DNA of 64,000 nucleotides from Caldilineae bacterium (GTDB taxonomy: Bacteria; Chloroflexota; Anaerolineae; Epilineales; Epilineaceae), in NCBI GenBank assembly GCA_020634625.1, contig JACKBJ010000010.1:1-64000 (forward strand), given 5' to 3'. The first letter of the stretch is position 1. Each line of letters starts with the position of its first letter. Shown in pieces: positions 15,003-23,500 of this stretch. The position numbers were made by a program, and so were the translations under genes. The notes below the pieces were generated by a model. The model was not told the DNA's origin. It was given only the letters and a program-made list of their open reading frames with translations, and ran no database searches.

Positions 15003-16181
15003 TCAGTCGCCCGACGAGGGCCAGCGGCGGCCTTCGGCGCCGACGTAGACCGACTCGGGCCGGAAGAGCCGGTTGGCGCCGGCCTGTTCGATGCAGTGCG
15101 CCGTCCAGCCCGCCGCCCGAGCCACGCTGAAGCTGGGCGTGAAGAGCTCGGTCGGCAGGCCGAGGCCGTGCAGCAGCAGGGCGGTGTAGAACTCGACGTT
15201 CGTCTGCAGGTTGCGTCCCGGCTTGCGCGCCTCGAGCAGGCGGATGGCGGTGGCCTCGACATGCCGGGCCAGCTCGTAGAGCTCCAGGTCGCCGTCGGCC
15301 GTGTAGAGCTGCCTGGCCGCTTCGGCCAGCACCACCGCCCGCGGGTCGCGCACCTTGTAGACCCGGTGCCCGAAGCCCATGAGGCGCTCGCCGGCGTCCA
15401 GCTTGGCCTGCAGGACGGCTTCGGCCCGTTCGGGCCGGCCGATCTCCAGCACCGTGTCCAAGGCCGGACCGGGCGCACCGCCATGCGCCGGCCCCTTCAT
15501 CGCCCCGATGGCGCCCGTCACCGCCGAGTAGATGTCGGAGCGGGTCGACAGGATCACCCGCGCGGTGAAGGTGCTGGCGTTGAAGCCGTGGTCGGAGACG
15601 GTGTTGAAGTAGGTTTCCAGGCCACGGACCCGAGCGGCCGAGGGCGGCTCGCCGGAGAGCATGTACAGGTAGTTGGCCACGTGACCCAGGTCGGGCGCCG
15701 GGGCGACCGGCTCGCGCCGCTGACGCAAGCGCCAGTAGCTGGCCACCACCACCGGCAATCGGGCCGTGATCGTCCGCGCGCTCTCGACCAGGTCGTTCCG
15801 CTCGGCCTGGCTGGCGTCGATGTCCAGGCTGCCGGCCGCCATGCGCAGCGCGTCCATCACCGGCTGGCCGCGATCCGCGGCCGCCCGCAGCAGCGCCAGG
15901 ACCGGTGCCGGCAGCCCGCGCCGCGCCGCCAGGTCCGCGCGCAGCGCGGCCAGCTCGCCGGCATCGGGAAGGCGGTCGTTCCAGAGCAGGAAGGCGGTCT
16001 GCTCGAACTCGGCCCGGCCGGCCAGCTCCTCCAAGGGGTAGCCGGCGATGACCAGCTCGCCGGCCAGCCCGTCCACCCGGCTGAGCCGCGTGGCGGCCGC
16101 CGGCACGCCCTCGAGGCCGGGGATGATCGCCGGCGATGGGGGGACGGTCCGGTCGTGGGTCTCGCTCTGGCTAGGGTTCAT
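15003..16181 (-). CDS. Citrate synthase family enzyme
   Basis: A 392-residue citrate synthase-family protein of normal bacterial length. It retains the oxaloacetate-site SDHGFNASTF, the catalytic-His regions MKGPAHGG and GFGHRVYKVRDPR, and the C-terminal part. In place of the usual catalytic Asp (NVDFY-type) it has Glu (TNVEFYTALLL), as I recall from some actinobacterial CitA-like enzymes. It condenses acetyl-CoA and oxaloacetate; propionyl-CoA (2-methylcitrate) is an alternative. AGGAG lies 8 nt before the ATG. The promoter probably has TTGACA at 16246-16251 (complement), which lies inside the palindrome shared with the divergent HTH-citrate synthase gene, so repression by that protein is plausible. 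Confidence 0.88.
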   Translation of the reverse strand: MNPSQSETHDRTVPPSPAIIPGLEGVPAAATRLSRVDGLAGELVIAGYPLEELAGRAEFEQTAFLLWNDRLPDAGELAALRADLAARRGLPAPVLALLRAAADRGQPVMDALRMAAGSLDIDASQAERNDLVESARTITARLPVVVASYWRLRQRREPVAPAPDLGHVANYLYMLSGEPPSAARVRGLETYFNTVSDHGFNASTFTARVILSTRSDIYSAVTGAIGAMKGPAHGGAPGPALDTVLEIGRPERAEAVLQAKLDAGERLMGFGHRVYKVRDPRAVVLAEAARQLYTADGDLELYELARHVEATAIRLLEARKPGRNLQTNVEFYTALLLHGLGLPTELFTPSFSVARAAGWTAHCIEQAGANRLFRPESVYVGAEGRRWPSSGD

Positions 16182-16245
16182 GCGGCGGGCTCCTGGTCGT
16201 CAGCGAACAATGAACGCATCAAGCTTAGGCGGCCGGCTTGCAGCC

Positions 16246-16272
16246 TGTCAATATTGACGACACAATCAATAT
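16246..16272. promoter_or_regulatory. Palindromic operator between divergent citrate synthase genes
   Basis: A perfect 12-nt palindrome GTCAATATTGAC (16247-16258) is followed by a second half-site (TCAATAT, 16266-16272) 18 nt after the first TCAATAT. The block is strikingly A+T-rich for this genome. On the minus strand TTGACA (complement of 16246-16251) makes a -35 for the citrate synthase gene (TAAGCT 18 bp on). On the plus strand the palindrome falls in the 17-bp spacer between TTGCAG (16238-16243) and CACAAT (16261-16266), the place where MerR-type regulators bind. The cognate protein is probably the HTH-citrate synthase at 16311. Confidence 0.6.
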
Positions 16273-16310
16273 GTCGAACCTCCGATCGCGGCCGTCGGGA
16301 GCGACCAGGC

Positions 16311-17630
16311 ATGTCCGAGATGGTGTACCTCGATGCGGATGCGGCGGCGAGCACGCTCGGCGTCAGTCGCGCGACCCTCTACGCCTACGTCAGCCGCGGC
16401 CTCGTCCGCAGTGCGGCGCACCCGTCGGACCCGCGCAAGCGACGCTATGCCGCGGCCGACCTGGCGCGCCTGCTGCGGCGCCGCGCTCAGCGGGCCCGCC
16501 CCGACGCGGCGGCGGTCGAGGCTCTGCACTGGGGCGCGCCGGTGCTGGACTCGGCCATCACGCGAATCGCCGACGGGCGCTGCCATCACCGGGGCCGCGA
16601 GCTCACCGAGCTGGCGGCGGTGCTGGACATCGAGGCGATGGCGCGGCTGCTCTGGATGGGCGACGCCGGGCCGCCGCCAGGGTCCGACGACCCCTTCGCC
16701 CCCGCCAACGTCCCCTCGGCCCGGCAGCTGCGGGGCCTCGTCGGCTGGCCGGACGGCGCCGACCTGCCGCTGGCCGAGCGCATGACCGCCGCCCTGGCCA
16801 TCGCCGGGACCGAGGACCTGGCGGCCTGGGACCCGGGGCCGGTCACGCTGGCGGCGAGCGGCGCCCGCATCATGCGCCTGCTGGCGGCGCTGGCGGCCGG
16901 GGCGACGGATCCACAGGCGCCCGGCGCCGACCCGTCCGGGACCGTCGCGCTGGCGGCCCGGCAGGGTATCGCCCGGGCCCTGGCCCGGGCCTGGGGCCTG
17001 GATGCCGCGGCGGCGAGGGCGATCGACGCGGCCCTGGTGCTCTCGGCCGATCAGGAGCTCAACGTCTCGGCCTTCACCGTGCGCTGCGTCGCCTCGGCCG
17101 GCTCGACCGCCTACGCCTGCGTGCAGGCCGGCCTGGCCGCGCTGCAGGGGCCGCGGCACGGCGGCCACGTCTGGCGCGTCGCGGCGCTGCTGCGCGCGGC
17201 GGATGGCCCGGCGGGCCTGCGGCCCCTGCTGCGCGAGCGCCTGCAGCGCGGCGAGGCCATCCCGGGCTTCGGCCACCCGCTCTACCCCGCGGGCGACCCC
17301 CGCGGCCGCATGCTGCTCGAGCTGGCGCGCCAGCTCGGCCCCACGACCCCGACGATGCGCCTCGTCGACGCCCTGGTCGCCGAGCTCGAGGCGCTGGACG
17401 GCCGGCGGCCCACCCTGGACCTGGGGCTGGTGGCGCTGGTAGGCGTGCTGGCGCTGCCGACCGAGGCCGCCTTCGCGCTCTTCGCCGTCGGCCGCTGCGC
17501 CGGCTGGATCGCCCACGCCATCGAGCAGGTCGAGGACGGCCGGCTGATCCGCCCGCGGGCGCGTTACGTCGGCCTCGAGCCCGAGCCGACCGAAGAAGCC
17601 GCGTCGGTCCCAGCTCCGCGCCGCAGGTGA
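16311..17630 (+). CDS. MerR-like HTH domain fused to citrate synthase-like domain
   Basis: A 439-residue fusion. Residues 1-60 form a MerR-type helix-turn-helix (YLDADAAASTLGVSRATLYA, then GLVRSAAHPSDPRKRRYAAA). The rest is a citrate synthase fold. The catalytic-His regions persist (LQGPRHGGHV and PGFGHPLYP) and the Asp position is TLDLGLVAL. The oxaloacetate-site His of ADHELNAS is Gln (SADQELNVSAF) and the GHR arginine is Pro (GHP). It therefore looks like a ligand-sensing regulator or an enzyme for another substrate rather than a normal citrate synthase. The ATG at 16311 has GGGAG about 9 nt upstream. It is divergent from a normal citrate synthase gene with an A+T-rich palindrome between them. 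Its 3' end overlaps the convergent DUF2127 gene by 67 bp. Confidence 0.88.
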   Translation: MSEMVYLDADAAASTLGVSRATLYAYVSRGLVRSAAHPSDPRKRRYAAADLARLLRRRAQRARPDAAAVEALHWGAPVLDSAITRIADGRCHHRGRELTELAAVLDIEAMARLLWMGDAGPPPGSDDPFAPANVPSARQLRGLVGWPDGADLPLAERMTAALAIAGTEDLAAWDPGPVTLAASGARIMRLLAALAAGATDPQAPGADPSGTVALAARQGIARALARAWGLDAAAARAIDAALVLSADQELNVSAFTVRCVASAGSTAYACVQAGLAALQGPRHGGHVWRVAALLRAADGPAGLRPLLRERLQRGEAIPGFGHPLYPAGDPRGRMLLELARQLGPTTPTMRLVDALVAELEALDGRRPTLDLGLVALVGVLALPTEAAFALFAVGRCAGWIAHAIEQVEDGRLIRPRARYVGLEPEPTEEAASVPAPRRR

Positions 17631-18094
17631 TGCCACTCGGCCCGGATCAGCCAGAGGATGGCCAGGTCGAAGGCGGTGAGCAGGCCTAGCGGCAGGGACC
17701 GCGTCAGCCACCAGCGGAACAGCTGGTAGGCGACCATGGCGCCCAACGCGACCAAGGCGATCGGAAAGGCCCGCCGGCGCCGGCGCAGGAGCCCGGCCAC
17801 GAGACCGACCTTGATCGCGCCATGGACCAGCAGGTAGAAGGCGGCGAAGCGCGCCGTCTCGATGGACAAGCCCGAGGCCGCGTGGACCAGGAGGTTCGCG
17901 ACGGGATCGCGCGGATCCTCCAGAATCTCCTGCTGGGTCAGGCGCAGGACGATGTCCTGGATCGCCGGCCGGCCGCCGATCAGCAGGACCAGGCCGCCGA
18001 CGAGCTCCGTGGCGCCGTTCAGGCCCTTCAGCCAGATGCCGGCTCGGAAGCTGCGATGAAGCCACTCGGGGTCCCCGACCCTGGATGTCGACAT
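17564..18094 (-). CDS. DUF2127 family membrane protein
   Basis: A 176-residue membrane protein with about four hydrophobic helices: LNGATELVGGLVLLIGG, FAAFYLLVHGAIKVGLVAGLL, FPIALVALGAMVAYQLFRWW and LGLLTAFDLAILWLIRAEWH. The pattern LLVHGAIKVGLVAGLL with an early Gly-rich helix matches DUF2127, whose function is unknown. GAGG lies 5 nt before the ATG at 18094; an upstream ATG at 18133 lacks this. The C-terminal 67 bp overlap the convergent HTH-citrate synthase gene, which is a long antisense overlap for this genome, but both reading frames look genuine. Confidence 0.8.
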   Translation of the reverse strand: MSTSRVGDPEWLHRSFRAGIWLKGLNGATELVGGLVLLIGGRPAIQDIVLRLTQQEILEDPRDPVANLLVHAASGLSIETARFAAFYLLVHGAIKVGLVAGLLRRRRRAFPIALVALGAMVAYQLFRWWLTRSLPLGLLTAFDLAILWLIRAEWHHLRRGAGTDAASSVGSGSRPT

Positions 18095-18288
18095 CGTCAC
18101 CTCGCCTGCGACCGACGGCCCGCGCCGGGCCATCCTGGCCTGAGTCTAGGGCTCCGCCCGCCGGTCGGCCAGCCCGCGCGCCCGACCGAGTGGCCCGATC
18201 TGGCATGCCCGAACGCGCTGTCGACCGTGCTAGGATCAGATCCGCCGCCCACCCAAGGGCCAGCCAAGGTCCTGCTCAGGAGCACGCC

Positions 18289-19311
18289 ATGTCCATCCGC
18301 GTCGCCATCAACGGCTTCGGCCGCATCGGCGAGATGGTCTTCCGGTCCTTCCTCGACGAGCCCGACGGCGTCGAGCTGGTGGCCATCAACGACCTGATCT
18401 CGCTCGACCAGATCGCCTACCTGCTGCGCTTCGACTCGGTCCATCGGACGCCCGAGATCGCGATCGAGTCGGGGCCGGGCTGGCTGCGCGCCGGCGGGCG
18501 CGAGGTCAAGATCTTCGAGGAACGCGACCCGGCGCAGCTGCCCTGGGCCGAGCTGGGGGTCGATGTCGTGGTCGACGCCACCGGCGTCTTCCGCGACCGC
18601 GCGGGGCTGAGCAAGCACCTGGCGGCCGGCGCGCGCAAGGTCGTGCTGACCGCGCCGGCCAAGGCCGACGACGACGTCGACCTCACCGTCTGCCTGGGCG
18701 TCAACCACGACCGCTACGACCCGGCCCGGCACCAGCTGGTGTCCAACGCCAGCTGCACCACGAACTGCCTGGCGCCGGTCGCGCGCGCGATCGACGAGGC
18801 CTTCGGCCTGCGCTGGGGGGTCATGTCGACCATCCACGCCTACACCGGCTCGCAGGCCCTCATCGATCGGGCCGACAAGCGCCTGCGCCGCGGCCGGGCG
18901 GCCGCCGTCAACATCGTGCCGACCTCGACCGGCGCGGCCAAGGCCATCGGCCTGGTGCTGCCGCAGCTGGACGGACGGCTGACCGGCATGGCCTACCGGG
19001 TGCCGGTCCCCGACGGCTCGGTGGTCGACCTGACCTTTCAGGTCGAGCGCCCCTTCGGCGACGCCGAATCGCTGAACGCGGCCCTGCGTGCCGCGTCCGA
19101 GGACCCGAGCTACCGCGGCGTGCTGAGCTACAACACCTGGGAGATCGTCTCCAGCGACATCGTCGGCACCCCCTGGTCCTCGATCTTCGACGCCACCCTG
19201 ACCTCGGTGGTCAACGAGCGCACGGCGCGCGTGGTGGCCTGGTACGACAACGAGTTCGGCTACGGCCGGCGCGTGCACGACCTGGTGGTGCTGATGGGAC
19301 AGGCGGGTTGA
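18289..19311 (+). CDS. gap: Glyceraldehyde-3-phosphate dehydrogenase
   Basis: A 340-residue phosphorylating GAPDH. The Rossmann start VAINGFGRIGEMVFRSFL, the NAD-favouring Asp in VAINDLISLDQ, the catalytic cysteine motif SNASCTTNCLAP, and HAYTGSQALID and WYDNEFGYGRRVHDL are all present. It converts glyceraldehyde-3-phosphate to 1,3-bisphosphoglycerate in glycolysis or the reverse. AGGAG lies 7 nt before the ATG. A TAGGAT box (18231-18236) could be the -10. No pgk or tpi follows, so it is a single-gene unit here. Confidence 0.95.
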   Translation: MSIRVAINGFGRIGEMVFRSFLDEPDGVELVAINDLISLDQIAYLLRFDSVHRTPEIAIESGPGWLRAGGREVKIFEERDPAQLPWAELGVDVVVDATGVFRDRAGLSKHLAAGARKVVLTAPAKADDDVDLTVCLGVNHDRYDPARHQLVSNASCTTNCLAPVARAIDEAFGLRWGVMSTIHAYTGSQALIDRADKRLRRGRAAAVNIVPTSTGAAKAIGLVLPQLDGRLTGMAYRVPVPDGSVVDLTFQVERPFGDAESLNAALRAASEDPSYRGVLSYNTWEIVSSDIVGTPWSSIFDATLTSVVNERTARVVAWYDNEFGYGRRVHDLVVLMGQAG

Positions 19312-19324
19312 CCGCGCCACCGCG

Positions 19325-20311
19325 CTAGAGGGGATGGACCTGCCCTTCTTCGGCCAGCCCGAAGCCGGCCGCGATCACCCTGCGCCGGGCACCGCTGCCC
19401 GGCCGCAGCATCGGGTTCGAGTGGTTGAGATGGGTGAAGCGCAGCCGCGCCCGCAGCTCGGCCGGCAGGTCGGCCAGTCGGCGCAGGGTCGCGGCGACGG
19501 TCGGGTGTGGGATCCTCGACAGATCGCGGCCCGGCAGCTCGTCGGCATCGAAGAAGGTGCCGTCGACCAGGGCCAGATCGACCTCGGCCAGCCAGTCCTC
19601 GATCCGCTCTCCACGCGCTTCCCAGGCCTCCCAGCCATCGATGTCCGGCAGGTAGAGCAGCCTGCGCCGCGGGCCGCGAACCAGAAAGCCGACCGTCTCG
19701 CTGTGCTCGTCGCGATGGGGCAGCGGCAGGGGCGTGACCGACAGGTCCGCCGCCAGGGCCACCGGCCAGTCGGCCGCGAGCGGCTCGAGGCGCAGATGCC
19801 CGCCTTCGAGCAGGGCCGACCAGGGCAGGTTGCCCTTCAGGAAGGCGGCCATGCGCGGCATGGCGTAGACCGGCACCCCGCGCGCGGCCATCGCCTCCGG
19901 GCCGAGCTGCCAGAGGCCGGGATAGTGGCCGATATGGGCGTGGGTCAGGAAGATGCCGTCCAAGGCCGGCGCCGCCAGCCGGGCGGACGGCGGCCAGGCG
20001 GCGTCCAGCAGGTGCAGCTGCTCGCGCAGGTCGGGCGTGGCGTCGATCAGCCAGCGCCGGACGCCGGCTTCACGATCGCGATCGTCGATCAAGGCCAGGG
20101 CGGCGGCGTGGCGGCGGCGGCTGGGGTCGAGCCAGGCCGGCTGGCAGCAGTCGCCCGAGCAGCCGGCCTGTGGATAGCCGGCATCCTGGGCGATGCCCAG
20201 CACCAGGGCCGCCGGTCCGGGCCCGGCCGCCGCCTCCCGCGCCGACGCGCGCCAGGCATCCGTGCGCGCGACCAACACCGCCGGTCCTGCGGGTTCCGAA
20301 ACCCCGTCCAT
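19325..20311 (-). CDS. PqqB-like metallo-beta-lactamase-fold hydrolase
   Basis: A 328-residue MBL-fold protein resembling PqqB. The N-terminal motif VLGIAQDAGYPQAGCSGDCC, with its cluster of cysteines, is typical of the family. The metal motif is THAHIGHYPGL (HxHxxH with Gly where many MBL enzymes have Asp). Later ligands may be HRDEHSE, PDIDGWE, VDGTFFD and FTHLNHSNP. PqqB helps make pyrroloquinoline quinone, but no pqqA, C, D or E is in this window, and many PqqB-like proteins occur outside PQQ producers. I infer a metal-dependent hydrolase or oxygenase of unknown substrate. GGGGAGG lies about 5 nt before the ATG at 20311. Confidence 0.8.
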   Translation of the reverse strand: MDGVSEPAGPAVLVARTDAWRASAREAAAGPGPAALVLGIAQDAGYPQAGCSGDCCQPAWLDPSRRRHAAALALIDDRDREAGVRRWLIDATPDLREQLHLLDAAWPPSARLAAPALDGIFLTHAHIGHYPGLWQLGPEAMAARGVPVYAMPRMAAFLKGNLPWSALLEGGHLRLEPLAADWPVALAADLSVTPLPLPHRDEHSETVGFLVRGPRRRLLYLPDIDGWEAWEARGERIEDWLAEVDLALVDGTFFDADELPGRDLSRIPHPTVAATLRRLADLPAELRARLRFTHLNHSNPMLRPGSGARRRVIAAGFGLAEEGQVHPL

Positions 20312-20492
20312 GCGTCCTCCCCTGCGCGGTCGAAGGCCACGCGCATCGCGGCACGCAGCCCCGATCCGGCATAACGCGGCGGCGAAGCCGCGCGTCATGC
20401 ATGTCGATGCAGCCCGTCCCTGGATTGTGCCAGATTCGCACGCGTCGCGCCCGTTCGCGACACGGCGCTTCGCCATTCGCGACATTTAATGT

Positions 20493-20498
20493 TACAAT
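20493..20498 (+). promoter_or_regulatory. TACAAT -10 box upstream of the NHL/VWA gene
   Basis: TACAAT sits 45 nt before the ATG at 20544, in a locally A+T-rich patch. The -35 region is weak. A second -10-like GATAAT (20534-20539) lies only 4 nt before the ATG. The rest of the 232-bp gap 20312-20543 shows nothing else convincing. Confidence 0.35.
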
Positions 20499-20543
20499 AA
20501 CCTGGCCGAGACGCGGCTGGTAGATGCCTGGGGGATAATCTCG

Positions 20544-23500
20544 ATGCGCCTGCGCGCCCTGCCCACCCTCGCTGCGGCCATCCTCTGCGGCGCCCTGTTC
20601 GCAAGCGCCGCGGGCGCCCAGACGCAGCTCGAAGACGCCACGCTGACCTATACGCTGACCGAGACTTGGGTGAGCCAGCCACCGCCGACCCATCTGGCGC
20701 TCGGCTGGCCGGAAGGGCACGCGATCGGCGGCGTGGGTTTGGATCCCGAGACCGGCTACGTGCTGGCGACCGATCTGGACGACCACGCCGTGCGCGTCTT
20801 CATGCCCGATGGACGCCAGGTCCGCAGCCTCGGCCGCCGCGGCTTCGGCCCGGGTCAGCTCTCGGCGCCGCGCGACGTCGCCGGTCTGGCCGGCGGCCAG
20901 CTGGCCGTCAGCGACACCGGCAACAACCGCGTCCAGGTGCTGGCCGCCGACGGCACGCCGGTGGCCAGCTGGCCGGTCAACGCGCCCTGGGGCATCGTGG
21001 CCGTGCGCGACTGGGTCTACGTGGTCTCGCGCGCCGACCGGCGCGTCTACGGCTACAGCCTGGACGGCAGCCTGCAGCGGACGATCGACCTCTCCGGCCG
21101 GCTGACCGCGCCCGAAGGCCTGACCTACCGCGGCGATCTGCCGACCGGCGACCCCGAGATCCGCCCCAGCGCCACCTTCGCGGTCTCCGACCCGGTGGCC
21201 AACCTGGTGGTCGGCGTTCGCGACAACAGCAGCAACGTCAGCGTGCTCCAGAGCACGCTGCGCCAGGTCCACGCTGCCAGCGCCTGGATCGACGGCAGCA
21301 GCCTCTACTGGGTCTCGGCCCTGGGCGGTCGCGGCATCGTGGTGACCCATGTCAGCGGCGAGCTGGCCACCGAGCTGAGCTTCGCCGATGCCTTCGACCT
21401 GGTGCTCGGGCCCGAGGGCTCGGTCTTCGCGGCCGTCGCGCCCGAGGGGCTGGTGCACATCCCCGATCTGCAGTACCTGCTGCTGCGCGAGACCGACACC
21501 TTCGGCCGGTTGCTGCAGCCACGCAGCATCGACGCCGACACGGCCCTGCTGGTGGGCGACGGCGCGCCGCGCGCCCAGGTCTGGGGCCGCGACGGGCGCC
21601 CGCTCGAGGATCTGCGCTTCGACCGGGTCGGCCCGCCGGCCCTGCCGGAGGAAGACCTCACCCCGCCGGCCGACCTGGCCATCAGCGGGCCGCGCCGCTA
21701 CGCGCTCTGGCGCAGCAACCGCATCCGGCGCATCGACGCGTCGGACTTCACGCCCGTCTGGGAGCCGGCCTACGACTCCAAGCGCTGGCTGACCGGCATC
21801 TCGGCCCACGGCGCCCGCCTGGCCAGCTTCGACCTGGGCAACCAGGAGCTGCTGCTCTTCGACGAGGCCCTGCGCCAGACCGGCGGCTGGTCGGTGGCCG
21901 GCCTGGGCTTCAGCGGCGCGATGGACCTGGCCCTGACGGCCGATCGGGTCTTCCTGGTCGACCGTCACCGCTACCGGCTGACGGTCTGGTCGCTGGCCGG
22001 CGAGCTCTTGGCCAGCCGCGAGATGGCCGGCCGGCCCGAGCGGGTGGCGGCCGGACCGGACGGCGGCGCCTTCGTGCTCACCCGGGCCGGCTGGGTCCTG
22101 GCCTTCGACCCCGACGGCGAGCCCATCGGGGCCTGGTCGGTGGCCGGCGGCGATGCCCTGCCGAGCGACCTGGCCCTGGACGACGCCGGCCGGCTCTACG
22201 TGAGCGACCTGGGCGGCGAGATCCGGGTCTACGACCCCGATCCGTCGGCCCCCTCGGGCCTGCCCCAGCTGGGCGACGCCGGCCGCTGCGGCGCCATCGC
22301 CTTCAAGTCGGCCCAGCCCTCGGTGCTGCAGTACGGCGAGCCGGTCGAGGTGCAGCTGGTGGTCGACGGCGTCTGCCCCGACGATGACGACAACGCCGAC
22401 GTGGTGCTGGCCGTCGACCGCTCGGGCTCGATGTATGGCGCCAAGATGCAGGCGGCGCGGCAGGCCGGCATCAACTTCGTGCTCAACGTGACCGGCCCGC
22501 GCTCGCGCATGGGCGTGACGACCTTCTCCAACGGCGCCGAGGAGGTGCAGCCGCTCAGCGAGGATCGCGCGCAGGTGATCCGCTCGATCGCCAGCCTGGA
22601 GGCCGGCGGCAGCACCAACGTCGTCGAAGGCCTGTCGCAGGCGCGCCAGACCATGATGAAGGCCATCGAGCGGCCCGGCAACGCCAAGATCGTCATCTTT
22701 CTGTCGGATGGACGACACTCGATCGGCGCGGTGCCGCTGCGCTACCTCGACGACGTGATCGCCAGCGTGCGCCGCGACGGCATCCGGGTCTTCACCATCG
22801 GCCTGGGCGCCGACGCCGACCGCGACACGCTGCGGCGGATGGCCACCGACGACTCGCACTTCTACTACAGCCCGAGCGAGGCCGAGCTGGATGCGATCTA
22901 CGCCCAGATCGCCGGCCGCATCGTGGCCTCGCCGCTCTTCCGCGAGATCACCGTCACCGACCGGGTGCCCGAGAACATGGACTTCCTGCAGGGCACCGGC
23001 AAGCCGATCGAGCCGGCCTGGGACCCGGCCGAGCGCAGCCTCACCTGGGTCCTGGGCGAGGTGCTCGAGCCCGGCTTCCGCCTGACCTACCAGCTGCGCC
23101 CGACTCAGGGCGGCCTCTGGCCGACCAACGTCGAAGCCTATACCGAGCACGTCGACGGTCGGGGCGAGCCGGGCCGGCTGGTCTTCCCGGTGCCCTACGT
23201 GCGCATCATCGGCGCGCCCGAACCGACCGAGACGCCGACGCCGACCCGAACCCCGACCCCGACCCGAACGCCCGAGGACACCCCGACGGCGACGCCGACC
23301 GACACCCCCAGCCCGACGGCCACCGACCGGCCCAGCCCGACGCCCAGCCCGACGGTGACGCCGACGCGAACGCCGCGGCCGGGCCCGATCTACCTGCCCT
23401 TCGTCACCGTCGACCGCTGCAAGCCCCAGCTGCGCAAGAACGACATCGTGCTGATCATCGACAGCTCGAGCAGCATGGAGGTGCCGACCCGCGCTGGCGG

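Noticed and set aside
12272..15484. A minus-strand open frame of about 1070 codons spanning the helicase
   Set aside because: It is antisense to the RecD2 and M23 genes, whose motifs are intact; the composition is that of a shadow in G+C-rich DNA.
19325..20311. Part of a PQQ biosynthesis operon
   Set aside because: No pqqA, pqqC, pqqD or pqqE is in the window and the neighbours are unrelated; PqqB-like proteins occur widely.
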